NCBI RefSeq assembly: GCF_004010095.1
Contig: NZ_RRYD01000001.1
Coordinates: 1-64,000 of the forward strand
From: Lacticaseibacillus hulanensis
GTDB lineage: Bacteria; Bacillota; Bacilli; Lactobacillales; Lactobacillaceae
DNA length: 64,000 bases
Direction: 5' to 3'
Of the stretch, positions 36,158-44,724 are shown one piece after another. The first letter of the stretch is position 1, and the number at the start of each line of letters is the position of its first letter. Position numbers and translations under genes: made by a program. The notes under the pieces are model-generated. The model searched no databases. It saw nothing but the letters and a program-made list of their open reading frames with translations, and was not told the DNA's origin.

Positions 36158-36352
36158 ATGCACAGCAATGGTTTAAAATCCGAACTTGCTGAGTATATGG
36201 AAAAGTAGGGTACGAGGATTGATCGCGTCTTACTAAGCCGGTGTATCAATGGCTGAACTGAATTTAAGCAGTCAGAAATCGTTGCCATCGCCAAGGCCTT
36301 ACACTTGCCTGATGACAAGATGATGGAATTTTTTACCACAAAGGTTTCCTAA
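36158..36352 (+). pseudogene. Cro-like HTH gene with two nonsense codons
   Basis: A 65-codon frame reads NGLKSELAEYMEK-stop-GTRIDRVLLSRCING-stop-TEFKQSEIVAIAKALHLPDDKMMEFF. The last part matches the common phage Cro-like ending (ING-x-TEF-x-x-SEI-x-x-IA-x-x-L). The in-frame TAG and TGA interrupt it, and the true start may lie in another frame near 36129, implying a frameshift too. It is a clear relic of the divergent partner of the repressor. Confidence 0.75.
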
Positions 36353-36392
36353 AAGAACGGGAACCTGTTGAAAAAGAAAAGGAGGGCTAGTC

Positions 36393-36488
36393 ATGGCAGC
36401 TATTTCAATCGACCTGCTGCCGCTTGTCACGCAAGCGGTCATGATTATTTTCATCGTAACCTATACTGCAATTCCGGTAAAAAACTAA
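36393..36488 (+). CDS. Small hydrophobic peptide (31 aa)
   Basis: ATG 36393 with AAGGAGG 6 bp upstream, stop TAA 36486-36488. The peptide begins MAAISIDLLPLV and contains a membrane segment (AVMIIFIVTYTAIPV) with a final KN. The strong Shine-Dalgarno sequence argues for translation. Located just after the cro-like relic, so probably prophage-derived. Function unknown; a small membrane toxin or regulator is possible. Confidence 0.45.
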   Translation: MAAISIDLLPLVTQAVMIIFIVTYTAIPVKN

Positions 36489-36824
36489 CCTTAGATTGTC
36501 TTGTGCTGTTTGCGATAGAACGCATTGTTGACGGTGTAGACTCCGCAAACAACAAACTTATTTCATTGCCATGAAATCCTTGACATCGCTGACGGCACGG
36601 TGTTTAATGATGTTATCAGTATTTGAATATTTCGAAAAAAGATCGGCCGATTGCTTCGAGATGATTCGCTCATAAAAGCTTTTGCAAATTTGCAAAAGCC
36701 CGAGTGATCCTCGAATTACTGCTCCATTACGGGGGTGGTAACGGCCGGTCTTTTGTTATGCCGTCACGAGGGGAGCCGGAGAATGCAGTAAGTGACACAA
36801 ACCACATAAAAAGGGTTGTAAAAG
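36489..36824. other. Intergenic stretch with palindrome; possible coding relic
   Basis: No firm gene. It contains the perfect palindrome at 36678-36699. On the - strand, 36558 to about 36755 is an open frame without a start codon that reads protein-like (ICKSFYERIISKQSADLF...). It might be a gene remnant. CCGGTC-rich sequence near 36740 precedes the next gene. Confidence 0.3.
36678..36699. repeat. Perfect 22-bp palindrome
   Basis: GCTTTTGCAAA followed immediately by its reverse complement, with no spacer. There is no U-run, so a terminator is unlikely. A dimeric regulator site or a prophage-derived element is possible. Confidence 0.6.
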
Positions 36825-37994
36825 ATGAAAACAAACGAAGAATGGGTAAAACAATTCAAGGCAATGACCGGCCGGGCCCCAACCGATGCGGAATATAAGC
36901 AGGGGGAAGCCAGTGGATTTGATTTAGACAAGTTGGCTGCAATAGCCGGAATCCAGATGGCCCAGTCAGTCAAACCCGAATCAAGACAGCCAAAACAGGG
37001 GAAAATACAACCAGAGCTGACGGGCACCCGGTCCAAGCAGCCAAGTAATCCGTCGGCACGGCGCAAAATAATCATCGCCGCCATCATTGGCGCAATCATC
37101 GTGGTAATCGCTTTGGTGGGTTTCTTTGCCACCCACAAACAGGCTGATAAAACAAACAATCAATCTGTTACCGTCAGTCGTTCGCGTAATTCTGCCGCAA
37201 CGTCGAGTAGTTCTGCCAAGGAGCCAACGACCCAGCCGAACACTAAGCAAAAATTAGCCTTGGTGCTGCTCACGACTGGTGCGGGTAAGTATTCCCCCAG
37301 TGGGCAGGAGCTAGTTCGGGATAACATTGCTACGGAAGCAACGCATAACAATCAGTTGATTGAGGATGCACCAGCAGGTAGCGAGGCTTACGGATTGGGC
37401 GGTGAGAACACAGCTCAGCCGGTCATCCTGATTATCGGTAACGACGCGTATTTGAATAACGAGGAAGCAACTGTTGGGGTTGAGGATCTGAAAAAGGGGT
37501 TACACGTTAATCTGCAAGATCAGTGGCGCAAACTGTGGCAGAGTAGTGATTTGACGAAGCTGGTTAAGCAGATTTCAATCATTGAAGCGACAAATGACGC
37601 TGGAGCAGACAACGCTGCCGCAGAATCATCTTCGGATAATGGCATCAGTACGAATGCGGCCACTGCCTGGCAACAACTATCCGGCCACTTCAGTGAGGAT
37701 AGTTCCACCGTCAGCGATAGCGGTCCGCAGCAAACCGATATCTTAAACCAAGATGGTAAATGGGAATGGACGGCGTACCACGAAGGTGATGGCGCGCCAC
37801 TGTATCAGTTTGACTTAAGCGGGTTGACTAACACCGGCAGCGACGGGGAAGGCGGTCAGCTGTTTGAGGGAATTGCGGTCAATCCATTCGACAGTAGTGA
37901 CACAGAGCAAATGACCTTCGACCTCATTGATTCAGACACCTACACCGTCCGTTCGCAGCAACTCGGTTATTACGGGCGCTTCAACCGGCAGTGA
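36825..37994 (+). CDS. Membrane-anchored extracellular protein, unknown family
   Basis: 389 aa. A cytoplasmic N-terminal domain (about 1-80) starts MKTNEEWVKQFKAMTGRAPTDAEY, followed by one membrane helix (about 84-105, IIIAAIIGAIIVVIALVGFFA). Next comes a Ser/Thr-rich stalk and a large extracellular region. The end (QMTFDLIDSDTYTVRSQQLGYYGRF) looks beta-rich. ATG 36825 is preceded only by a weak ribosome-binding site (GGGTTG). It is followed 74 bp later by a lipoprotein; both look lineage-specific and lie beside the prophage relic. Confidence 0.65.
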   Translation: MKTNEEWVKQFKAMTGRAPTDAEYKQGEASGFDLDKLAAIAGIQMAQSVKPESRQPKQGKIQPELTGTRSKQPSNPSARRKIIIAAIIGAIIVVIALVGFFATHKQADKTNNQSVTVSRSRNSAATSSSSAKEPTTQPNTKQKLALVLLTTGAGKYSPSGQELVRDNIATEATHNNQLIEDAPAGSEAYGLGGENTAQPVILIIGNDAYLNNEEATVGVEDLKKGLHVNLQDQWRKLWQSSDLTKLVKQISIIEATNDAGADNAAAESSSDNGISTNAATAWQQLSGHFSEDSSTVSDSGPQQTDILNQDGKWEWTAYHEGDGAPLYQFDLSGLTNTGSDGEGGQLFEGIAVNPFDSSDTEQMTFDLIDSDTYTVRSQQLGYYGRFNRQ

Positions 37995-38068
37995 TCGTGC
38001 CAGTCAGTGCCGGACAATTATGGATGCACATATTAATTGACCACGTCGCTACGAAACGAGGAGAGATT

Positions 38069-38911
38069 ATGCATTTAAAAGTATTGATTGTTATTCCTTT
38101 GCTGATGCTGGGGGTTGCCGGTTGCGGGAAGTCGGCTGGTTCACCGCAGCAGAAACAATCGGGCTCGTCATCAATCACAAAACAGGTCAAATACTCTGAC
38201 GAAGATTACGCGATGGCCGCGTTTTACAAAGCAAACAGTAATAAAGTGGCCACCAATCAGCTACGGGTCTTAGCTCGCGCGGACGGCCTATTCATCGGGG
38301 ATCATGACAGCGATACTCAGGGATGGGTGATGGTCGTGAAAAAAGCAACAGTTCAAGCGACCGACTCGAACAACAAAGTACACGCGTACGCGAAGACTTC
38401 ATTGCAAAAATTGATTAAAGCCAATCTGTCGACTTACAAAAAGAGTCTGGCACTGGGCAAGAAGCACGAAAAATCCGCTCAAATCGAAGCTAAAAAGGCA
38501 TCGAGTCGGACTAGTTCGGTCGCAAGCTCAAGTACCAGCAGCAAGACCGTCGCGGCTTCTAGTTCAAGCACGGTTGACACGCGGAACCTCACCACGAAGC
38601 AGGTGAAGGACTGGATTCTGCGCAACATTAAAAAATACGCACCCGATGCTTTTGATTTCAGCACCCCTAAGAATTCCTCTTGGGACTTCTATACCGACGA
38701 GTCAGGCCTGCTTCACGTTGATATCAGAGAAAATCATAAATATATGTATGAACACGGTGCTGACGTGGACCCAGTAATGGACCCAGCCATTGCATTCTTC
38801 AAAGTCACGAGCGATGGTGCACTTGAAGTTCAAAACCTTGGTAGGGTGGGATTTGCAATATGTGGTCCCGACCAAGAGAGTGAGATTATCGCAACCAGCT
38901 TTGATGAATAA
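38069..38911 (+). CDS. Lipoprotein, unknown family
   Basis: 280 aa from ATG 38069 (GAGGAGAG). Lipobox GVAGC near residue 18 after a hydrophobic signal. The mature part has a charged domain (YSDEDYAMAAFYKANSNKVA...), a Lys-rich then Ser-rich linker (about 130-175) and a C-terminal domain (VKDWILRNIKKYAPDAFDF, then VDPVMDPAIAFFKV) resembling those in lactobacillar extracellular lipoproteins. Function unknown. Neighbour of the membrane protein at 36825. Confidence 0.65.
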   Translation: MHLKVLIVIPLLMLGVAGCGKSAGSPQQKQSGSSSITKQVKYSDEDYAMAAFYKANSNKVATNQLRVLARADGLFIGDHDSDTQGWVMVVKKATVQATDSNNKVHAYAKTSLQKLIKANLSTYKKSLALGKKHEKSAQIEAKKASSRTSSVASSSTSSKTVAASSSSTVDTRNLTTKQVKDWILRNIKKYAPDAFDFSTPKNSSWDFYTDESGLLHVDIRENHKYMYEHGADVDPVMDPAIAFFKVTSDGALEVQNLGRVGFAICGPDQESEIIATSFDE

Positions 38912-39007
38912 TTAACCCTGCTAAGTAAAAATACTTGTCGAGTTGGTCGAGTGCCACTACACAACCAAAAAGCAGCTAAAGCTGTCGAGCAGAATCAGCC
39001 AACAACG

Positions 39008-39064
39008 CAAACAGCTCCGCACCGCGATTCGAAGCACGAACCGTGATGCGGAGCTGTTTGTGTT
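39008..39064. terminator. Terminator between lipoprotein and pgpA
   Basis: CAAACAGCTCCGCA pairs with TGCGGAGCTGTTTG around a 25-base loop. It separates the convergent genes at 38069 and 39156. Confidence 0.7.
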
Positions 39065-39155
39065 AATTAGTACGGGCAATCCGGTACTCAGGCGCTCAGA
39101 CCCGATTTTTTATGCTGGTCACACCATCAGTAGCTCAAGCACTGCCCATCAAGCG

Positions 39156-39656
39156 CTATGCGTACTTGTGGGCCATCTTCCCGGCCACCGCCGAAGCCAG
39201 GGCACCGACCAAATCATCAATGAAGGTATTAACTTTGCCGCCGTCATTATCAAGTTCATCCATAATGCCCGGCTTGGTGCGGTCGAGGTAGCCGTAGTTC
39301 GTGACCCCAATTGATCCGGACAGCTGCGCCACAGCCAGTGAAATAGTTTCGTCCACCCCGAACACACCCACGTCATTGGTGATAATGGCGTTCAGCGGTT
39401 CCGGCAATGCGTGCTTGGCCGCCAAGTCATCGAGCGCCAGACCGACCATGGCGTTATTGAGGAATTCCCGCTTGTGCATGATGTTGATGACCTCCGCCTC
39501 GAACTCATCGACCGTCGCATCCGGCAGGAACTTGTGCTGGAGGCCGTAAACAACTTCCGCAATGTTGTGGGGCGTCACGTTTTTCCGCGCAAACGTGTCT
39601 AGTACGTAAGCGAATGCCGCGGTATCTGGGTATTTAAAATTGGGATTGTAGACCAT
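39156..39656 (-). CDS. pgpA: Phosphatidylglycerophosphatase A (YutG-like)
   Basis: 166 aa, PgpA/YutG family; dephosphorylates phosphatidylglycerophosphate to PG. The diagnostic C-terminal stretch includes GSIGVTNYGYLDRTKPG, then NTFIDDLVGALASAVAGK, and VGVFGVDETISLA before it. Gram-positive members lack the long membrane segments of E. coli PgpA, as here. AAAGGAAG precedes the start. Divergent from the DUF3013 gene. Confidence 0.85.
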   Translation of the reverse strand: MVYNPNFKYPDTAAFAYVLDTFARKNVTPHNIAEVVYGLQHKFLPDATVDEFEAEVINIMHKREFLNNAMVGLALDDLAAKHALPEPLNAIITNDVGVFGVDETISLAVAQLSGSIGVTNYGYLDRTKPGIMDELDNDGGKVNTFIDDLVGALASAVAGKMAHKYA

Positions 39657-39817
39657 AATCTTGACTTCCTTTCGAATAGGGCTAGTTTAACGCAAAGGGC
39701 CGTGAAAATGTAGGCAAGGTTAAATCCTCCCCGACAGCTATCGCGGCTAGGCAGTTTGCGGTAAAATAGTTAGCAGCAATTTAACTTAGACGACGGCAAA
39801 AGTGACGGAGGCAAATT

Positions 39818-40318
39818 TTGACAAAAGCAGACACAAACATGCTCGATTACATTGGCGACAAGATGGACGCGCTCGATTTCGACGGCGACCTGAACCTCAA
39901 CTGGGACAAGGAAGCCCACGTGATTGAACTGGAGTATACCATGACGGTCACAACTGACCAAGAGTACCAAATCCAAAACCAGGAGGGCGATGTCGCGGAA
40001 TCCGGCGAGGTTAGTTACGACGACGCCGTGCTTTTTTACGACAAGACCAAGATTAACGGCGACGATTATAAGGAAGATTACCTGACCATCATTCCGTTTG
40101 CCGGCAAGAAGGGCATTGACCAAGCCACAGTTGACGGGTTCTTCGAATACTTCCAGCAAGTTCTGGATGATGGCGAAAGCGACCTGCTGGACTTTGTTGA
40201 CGGCACAAGCGAGGGCGACGAGTTCGCCGTCCAGTTCGACCAAGACGCACTGGATGCGGCGATTGCGCAGCAGCCCGCACCAAAGGCTGATGTTTTCTAC
40301 GCCTACCCGAAGTATTAG
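39818..40318 (+). CDS. DUF3013 family protein
   Basis: 166 aa, acidic, from TTG 39818 with CGGAGG 6 bp upstream. MLDYIGDKMDALDFDGDLNLNWD and the SYDDAVLFYDKTKINGDDY region match DUF3013, a Lactobacillales family that regularly precedes prmA. No membrane segment. Function unknown. It ends 12 bp before prmA. Confidence 0.8.
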   Translation: MTKADTNMLDYIGDKMDALDFDGDLNLNWDKEAHVIELEYTMTVTTDQEYQIQNQEGDVAESGEVSYDDAVLFYDKTKINGDDYKEDYLTIIPFAGKKGIDQATVDGFFEYFQQVLDDGESDLLDFVDGTSEGDEFAVQFDQDALDAAIAQQPAPKADVFYAYPKY

Positions 40319-40330
40319 GAGCATCGATTC

Positions 40331-41227
40331 ATGGAATGGTTAATGATTACCGCCGATGCCACAACTGAAGCGGTTGAACCCATCAGCAACTTGATGCTTG
40401 AAGCCGGCGCCGAGGGCATTCAGGTGGCGGATACCGATACCGACCAAACCCTGGCTGTCGGGCAGGCCAAAATCACCGGGTACTTTCCACCCGACGTCGC
40501 CCTCGCTGAGCGGCTCGCCGAGATTCAGCAGCGCGTCAGTGGTCTCACTCAGTTTGGCATTAACATCGGTCAGGGCAAAGTTAGCTCTGACACCGTGGCC
40601 GATGCCAGTTGGGCCCACACGTGGGAGCAGTACTACCACGCCAACCGGGTGACCCGGTATCTGACCGTGGTGCCGCGCTGGGAAAAATACGTGCCGGAGC
40701 AGGAGGGTGAAATCCCGCTGATTTTGGATCCCGGCCAGGCATTCGGGACCGGCACGCACCCAACCACCCGGCTGACGTTGGGCCTGCTCGAGACCGTCCT
40801 GCGCGGCGGCGAGGATGTCATCGACGTTGGTACCGGCTCCGGAGTCTTGGCGATTGCGGCGATGCAGCTGGGCGCTCGCCACGTTCTGGCCACCGATATC
40901 GATGACGTGGCCGTGGCGAGCGCGCAGAAGAACATTGCGCTTAACCCCGTCAGCAATATCGACGTCATCGCTAGCGACCTGCTGAACGGGGTCGAGGCGC
41001 AGGCTGACCTCGTGCTGGCAAACATGTTGCCCGTCGTGCTGGTACCACTCATGGACCAGATCCCGAGTGTGCTGCGACCAGGTGGGCACCTGCTGCTCTC
41101 CGGAATTATCACCGAACAGGAACAAAACATCTTGCGCGCACTGGCCAAAAACGGTCTGCAGGTCGTTGAACGGCGCCAGGAGGGTGACTGGCTCGGCTTA
41201 GACGTAATGTATAGGAGCGAAGACTGA
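40331..41227 (+). CDS. prmA: Ribosomal protein L11 methyltransferase
   Basis: SAM-dependent methyltransferase trimethylating ribosomal protein L11. It is 298 aa: an N-terminal L11-recognition domain (MEWLMITADATTEAVEPISNL), GQAFGTGTHPTTRLTL, the SAM-binding DVGTGSGVLAIAAMQLGA and the catalytic-region NMLPVVLVPL. Its stop TGA overlaps the rsmE ATG, so the two are coupled. Confidence 0.96.
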   Translation: MEWLMITADATTEAVEPISNLMLEAGAEGIQVADTDTDQTLAVGQAKITGYFPPDVALAERLAEIQQRVSGLTQFGINIGQGKVSSDTVADASWAHTWEQYYHANRVTRYLTVVPRWEKYVPEQEGEIPLILDPGQAFGTGTHPTTRLTLGLLETVLRGGEDVIDVGTGSGVLAIAAMQLGARHVLATDIDDVAVASAQKNIALNPVSNIDVIASDLLNGVEAQADLVLANMLPVVLVPLMDQIPSVLRPGGHLLLSGIITEQEQNILRALAKNGLQVVERRQEGDWLGLDVMYRSED

Positions 41228-41955
41228 TGCAAAGGTACTTCACAAGCGAGCCACTTGCAGTCGGCAAACGGGTAACGCTGGATAAAGACATTGAGCACCA
41301 CGCCGTCACCGTTTTACGCATGACCGAGGGTGACGTGTTCGAGCTGGCTAGTTCCGGTGCGGCTTTTCGCGTCCAAATCGTCACTGGTAAACCGCTGACC
41401 GTCGAAGTGTTAGCACCAATTGAGCGGCAGGTGGAACTGCCGGTACGGGTCACCCTGGTTTGCGGTCTGAGCAAGGCGCAAAAGCCCGAATGGATTACGC
41501 AGAAGGCCACCGAATTGGGTGCCACCACAATCTACTTCACGGGTAGTCAGTGGGCGACGGTACGGTGGCAGCAGGACAAGGTGGCCAAGAAGTTGGCCCG
41601 CCTCCAGCAGGTTGCGCAAAGCGCGGCTGAGCAAAGCCACCGCGATATCGTGCCGACAGTGCGGTATCTGCCGAAGCTGACGGATGCCACTGACTTGCCG
41701 GGCGCCGCGCGTCTTGTCGCCTACGAAGAAAGTGCCAAAAAAGGCGAGACCGCAGCGTTAATTGCTACGTTGCAGCAGCACCCGCAGTCACTGGTCGCAG
41801 TCTTTGGTCCGGAAGGCGGCATCGCGCCTGAAGAAGTCGCTGCACTCACCGAAGCGGGCTTCGTGCTTGCCGGACTTGGCCCCCGCATCTTGCGGACCGA
41901 GACGGCACCACTGTATTTACTCAGCGCCATTTCAACGTTTACGGAACTAATGTAG
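41227..41955 (+). CDS. rsmE: 16S rRNA m3U1498 methyltransferase RsmE
   Basis: SPOUT-class methyltransferase modifying U1498 in the decoding region of 16S rRNA. It is 242 aa: PUA-like N-terminus (RYFTSEPLAVGKRVTLDKDIEHHAVTVLRM in part) and knotted C-terminal domain with VFGPEGGIAPEEVAALTEAGF and GPRILRTETAPLYLLS. Overlaps prmA by one base. Confidence 0.95.
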   Translation: MQRYFTSEPLAVGKRVTLDKDIEHHAVTVLRMTEGDVFELASSGAAFRVQIVTGKPLTVEVLAPIERQVELPVRVTLVCGLSKAQKPEWITQKATELGATTIYFTGSQWATVRWQQDKVAKKLARLQQVAQSAAEQSHRDIVPTVRYLPKLTDATDLPGAARLVAYEESAKKGETAALIATLQQHPQSLVAVFGPEGGIAPEEVAALTEAGFVLAGLGPRILRTETAPLYLLSAISTFTELM

Positions 41956-41967
41956 GGCCGGAAAAAT

Positions 41968-41996
41968 TTGGATTAGGGAACGTATCGGGTTATAAT
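41968..41996 (+). promoter_or_regulatory. Promoter of the 42028 gene
   Basis: TTGGAT (41968-41973), 17-bp spacer, TATAAT (41991-41996), 32 bp before the start codon. Confidence 0.75.
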
Positions 41997-42027
41997 CAAC
42001 AAATCAGATTCAAATTCGGAGGCTCTT

Positions 42028-42351
42028 ATGCAAAAACTCAACTCATGGTGGCAAAAGCCACTAACTCTTTCAATTGTATTCAGTGCGGTCATGGCGGTAC
42101 TTGCGCCGCTGTTCTTCAAGCTTGTTCACATTTCGACCGCTAATCGGGTTGGGTTTCTCTTCGTCATCATTAACACCATCTTCGCTTGGTGGCTTGGCCG
42201 CTACGTCAAGGACCACAAAATCGTCTGGGCAGTCATTCTAATCTTCCCAATTCTCTTTGCCGGAATGGTTTTCTGGCGGTACGCAAAGTATGACTACTGG
42301 TTCGCCGGCCTATATTTGGTCACAAGCCTGCTTGCCCTTGCAAAGGACTAG
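42028..42351 (+). CDS. Four-TM membrane protein, unknown
   Basis: 107 aa with four membrane segments (LSIVFSAVMAVLAPLFFKLV, VGFLFVIINTIFAWWLG, IVWAVILIFPILFAGMVFW, WFAGLYLVTSLLALA). A CGGAGG ribosome-binding site lies 7 bp before the ATG. Its own sigma-A promoter is clear. Similar short proteins occur upstream of rel in related lactobacilli, but I do not know a function. Confidence 0.65.
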   Translation: MQKLNSWWQKPLTLSIVFSAVMAVLAPLFFKLVHISTANRVGFLFVIINTIFAWWLGRYVKDHKIVWAVILIFPILFAGMVFWRYAKYDYWFAGLYLVTSLLALAKD

Positions 42352-42370
42352 TATTTTCGCGGTGCTTTTG

Positions 42371-42427
42371 TATAATAAAATTAGATATTCGTGAGTATTA
42401 GCACGCACATCGGTGACGTGCTTTTAT
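42371..42427 (+). promoter_or_regulatory. rel promoter -10 and terminator-like leader hairpin
   Basis: TATAAT at 42371-42376 is followed by a hairpin AGCACG/CGTGCT (42400-42422, inner CA-TCGG-TG) with TTTTATTGT directly after it. The rel ribosome-binding site comes 12 bp later. The hairpin looks like an attenuator in the rel leader. Function inferred. Confidence 0.45.
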
Positions 42428-42447
42428 TGTATTTAGGGGATGACATT

Positions 42448-44691
42448 ATGGCAGAAGAACCAGAACTGACACAAGATGAGGTTTACGCGATTTGTGCGGG
42501 CTACATGAACGATGAACACTTGGAGTTCGTGAAGAAGGCCTATGATTTTGCGGCATATGTACACAAAGACCAGGTGCGTAAAAGTGGCGAGCCATACATT
42601 ATTCACCCAATTCAGGTGGCGGGAATCCTCGCCAAACTGAAGATGGATCCCGAAACGGTTGCGTCTGGGTACCTGCACGACGTGGTCGAGGACACCAACA
42701 TCACGCTCGGCGATATCAATGAACTGTTCGGCCACGACGTTGCGGTCATCGTGGATGGGCTGACCAAGCTGAGCAAGGTAACCTACGTGGCGCACAAGGA
42801 CGAACTGGCTGAAAACCACCGCAAAATGCTCATCGCGATGGCCAAAGATTTACGGGTCATCATGGTTAAGCTCGCCGACCGCCTGCACAACATGCGCACC
42901 CTGATGCACCTGCGTCCCGACAAGCAGCGCCGGATTGCCAGCGAAACGCTCGACATCTTTGCGCCCCTTGCTGACCGTTTGGGGATTAGCACAATCAAGT
43001 GGGAACTTGAAGACTTGTCCCTGCGCTACCTCAACCCGCAGCAGTACCACCGCATTGCGTCACTCATGAACTCAAAGCGGACCGAACGGGAACAGTACAT
43101 CCAGTCGGCCATCGTGGACATCAAGAAGTCGCTGGCAGATTTGAACATTGAATACGAAATTTACGGGCGGCCAAAGAACATCTACTCCATCTACAAGAAG
43201 ATGCGCGACAAGCACAAGCAGTTCGATGAACTCTACGACCTGTTGGCAATTCGGGTAGTCACCAAGTCAATTAAGGACTGTTACGCCGTGCTCGGGGCGA
43301 TTCACACCCAGTGGAAGCCAATGCCGGGCCGGTTTAAGGACTACATCGCAATGCCCAAGGCCAACCTCTACCAGAGTATCCACACAACGGTGATTGGCCC
43401 TGAAGGTAAGCCACTTGAAGTCCAAATTCGGACGGAAGAAATGCACCACGTTGCTGAATACGGGGTTGCGGCGCACTGGGCTTACAAGGAAGGCCAGACC
43501 AGCAAGGTTCAGTACGACAAAGACGGCAAGAAGCTGGACTTCTTCCGCGAAATCCTCGAAATTCAGGACGAGAGCACGGACGCTGCCGACTTCATGGAAA
43601 GCGTCAAGGGTGACGTCTTTGGTGATCGCGTTTACGTGTTCACCCCACGCGGCGACGTGTTCGAACTGCCGAAGGGCGCCAACACGCTCGATTTTGCCTA
43701 CCTTGTTCACACCGAGGTTGGGAACCACACTGTCGGCGCAAAGGTTAACGGCAAAATTGTGCCGCTGAACTACCAAATGAAGAACGGCGACATCATCGAG
43801 ATGCTCACGTCATCCAGCAGCAGCCCGAGCCGCGACTGGGTCAACCTGGTCTTCACCTCCCGCGCCCGTAACAAGATTCGCCGTTACTTCAAGCAAGAGG
43901 ACAAGGAAGACAACGCCATTAAGGGCCGTGACATGCTGGAACACCAGCTGCACGAGATGGGTCTGAACGCCGGGGACTTCATGGGCAAGGAGCCAATGCA
44001 GAACCTGCTTCAGCGCCTGAATTACGCCTCCGAAGACGAGCTGCTCAGCGCAATTGGCTACGGTGAGCTGACCCCGCTGGTCGTCGCCAATCGTTTGACC
44101 GAAAAATACCGGCACGATAAGGAAGCCGCCGAACAGCGTGAACGTGAAGCGGCGATTCTGAGCCAGAACAAAAAGGTGACGACTGTTTCCAAGACCAAAA
44201 AGCCGAACCCAAACGCCAAGCGCACCCGCGCTGGTAGTGGGGAAGGGGTCATCATTGAAGGGGTCGACAACCTGCTGGTCCACCTGGCCAAGTGTTGCTC
44301 GCCGGTACCCGGTGACCCAATCGTCGGGTACGTCACGAAGGGCCGCGGGGTAACCATTCACCGCGCGGACTGCCCGAACGTAACGAACAATCCGGAAGAG
44401 GCATCCCGGCTGATTGACGTCAGCTGGCAGCAAAAGAGCGACAACACCCAGTCCTTTAACGCCGACCTCGAGATTTACGGGTTCAACCGTAGCGGGCTAC
44501 TCAATGAAGTGCTGCAGGTGCTGAACGCCCAGACGAAGAACTTGAACAACATTAATGGTCGCGTTGATCACGACAAGATGGCCGACATCCACGTAACGGT
44601 TGGCATCAGCAATCTTGCCCACCTCGACCGCATGATTGAAGCAATTAAGAACATCCCGGATGTGTACGAGGTTAAGCGCGCAAACGGTTAG
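42448..44691 (+). CDS. rel: Bifunctional (p)ppGpp synthetase/hydrolase Rel
   Basis: Long RSH protein of the stringent response. It is 747 aa from ATG 42448 (AGGGGATG upstream). HD hydrolase domain with HPIQVAGILA and LHDVVEDT; synthetase domain with YGRPKNIYSIYKKM and LAIRVVT; TGS domain (VYVFTPRGDVFELPKGANTLDFAY); zinc-finger region (AKCCSPVPGDPIVGYVTKGRGVTIHRADC); C-terminal ACT domain. Both catalytic halves keep their key residues. dtd follows 33 bp later, the usual pair. Confidence 0.97.
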   Translation: MAEEPELTQDEVYAICAGYMNDEHLEFVKKAYDFAAYVHKDQVRKSGEPYIIHPIQVAGILAKLKMDPETVASGYLHDVVEDTNITLGDINELFGHDVAVIVDGLTKLSKVTYVAHKDELAENHRKMLIAMAKDLRVIMVKLADRLHNMRTLMHLRPDKQRRIASETLDIFAPLADRLGISTIKWELEDLSLRYLNPQQYHRIASLMNSKRTEREQYIQSAIVDIKKSLADLNIEYEIYGRPKNIYSIYKKMRDKHKQFDELYDLLAIRVVTKSIKDCYAVLGAIHTQWKPMPGRFKDYIAMPKANLYQSIHTTVIGPEGKPLEVQIRTEEMHHVAEYGVAAHWAYKEGQTSKVQYDKDGKKLDFFREILEIQDESTDAADFMESVKGDVFGDRVYVFTPRGDVFELPKGANTLDFAYLVHTEVGNHTVGAKVNGKIVPLNYQMKNGDIIEMLTSSSSSPSRDWVNLVFTSRARNKIRRYFKQEDKEDNAIKGRDMLEHQLHEMGLNAGDFMGKEPMQNLLQRLNYASEDELLSAIGYGELTPLVVANRLTEKYRHDKEAAEQREREAAILSQNKKVTTVSKTKKPNPNAKRTRAGSGEGVIIEGVDNLLVHLAKCCSPVPGDPIVGYVTKGRGVTIHRADCPNVTNNPEEASRLIDVSWQQKSDNTQSFNADLEIYGFNRSGLLNEVLQVLNAQTKNLNNINGRVDHDKMADIHVTVGISNLAHLDRMIEAIKNIPDVYEVKRANG

Positions 44692-44724
44692 CAAGTAGTA
44701 TTTAGAAGGAAATAGGTGAAATCA

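Noticed and set aside
36368-36574. 68-codon + strand frame after the cro-like relic
   Set aside because: The strong AAGGAGG at about 36380 serves the shorter frame starting at 36393, not this one; the sequence is basic and irregular.
38912-39155. Right attachment site of the prophage
   Set aside because: I looked for a copy of the tRNA-Ser 3' end (TCAAATCCTGTACTCTCC) downstream to about 39.2 kb and did not see one.
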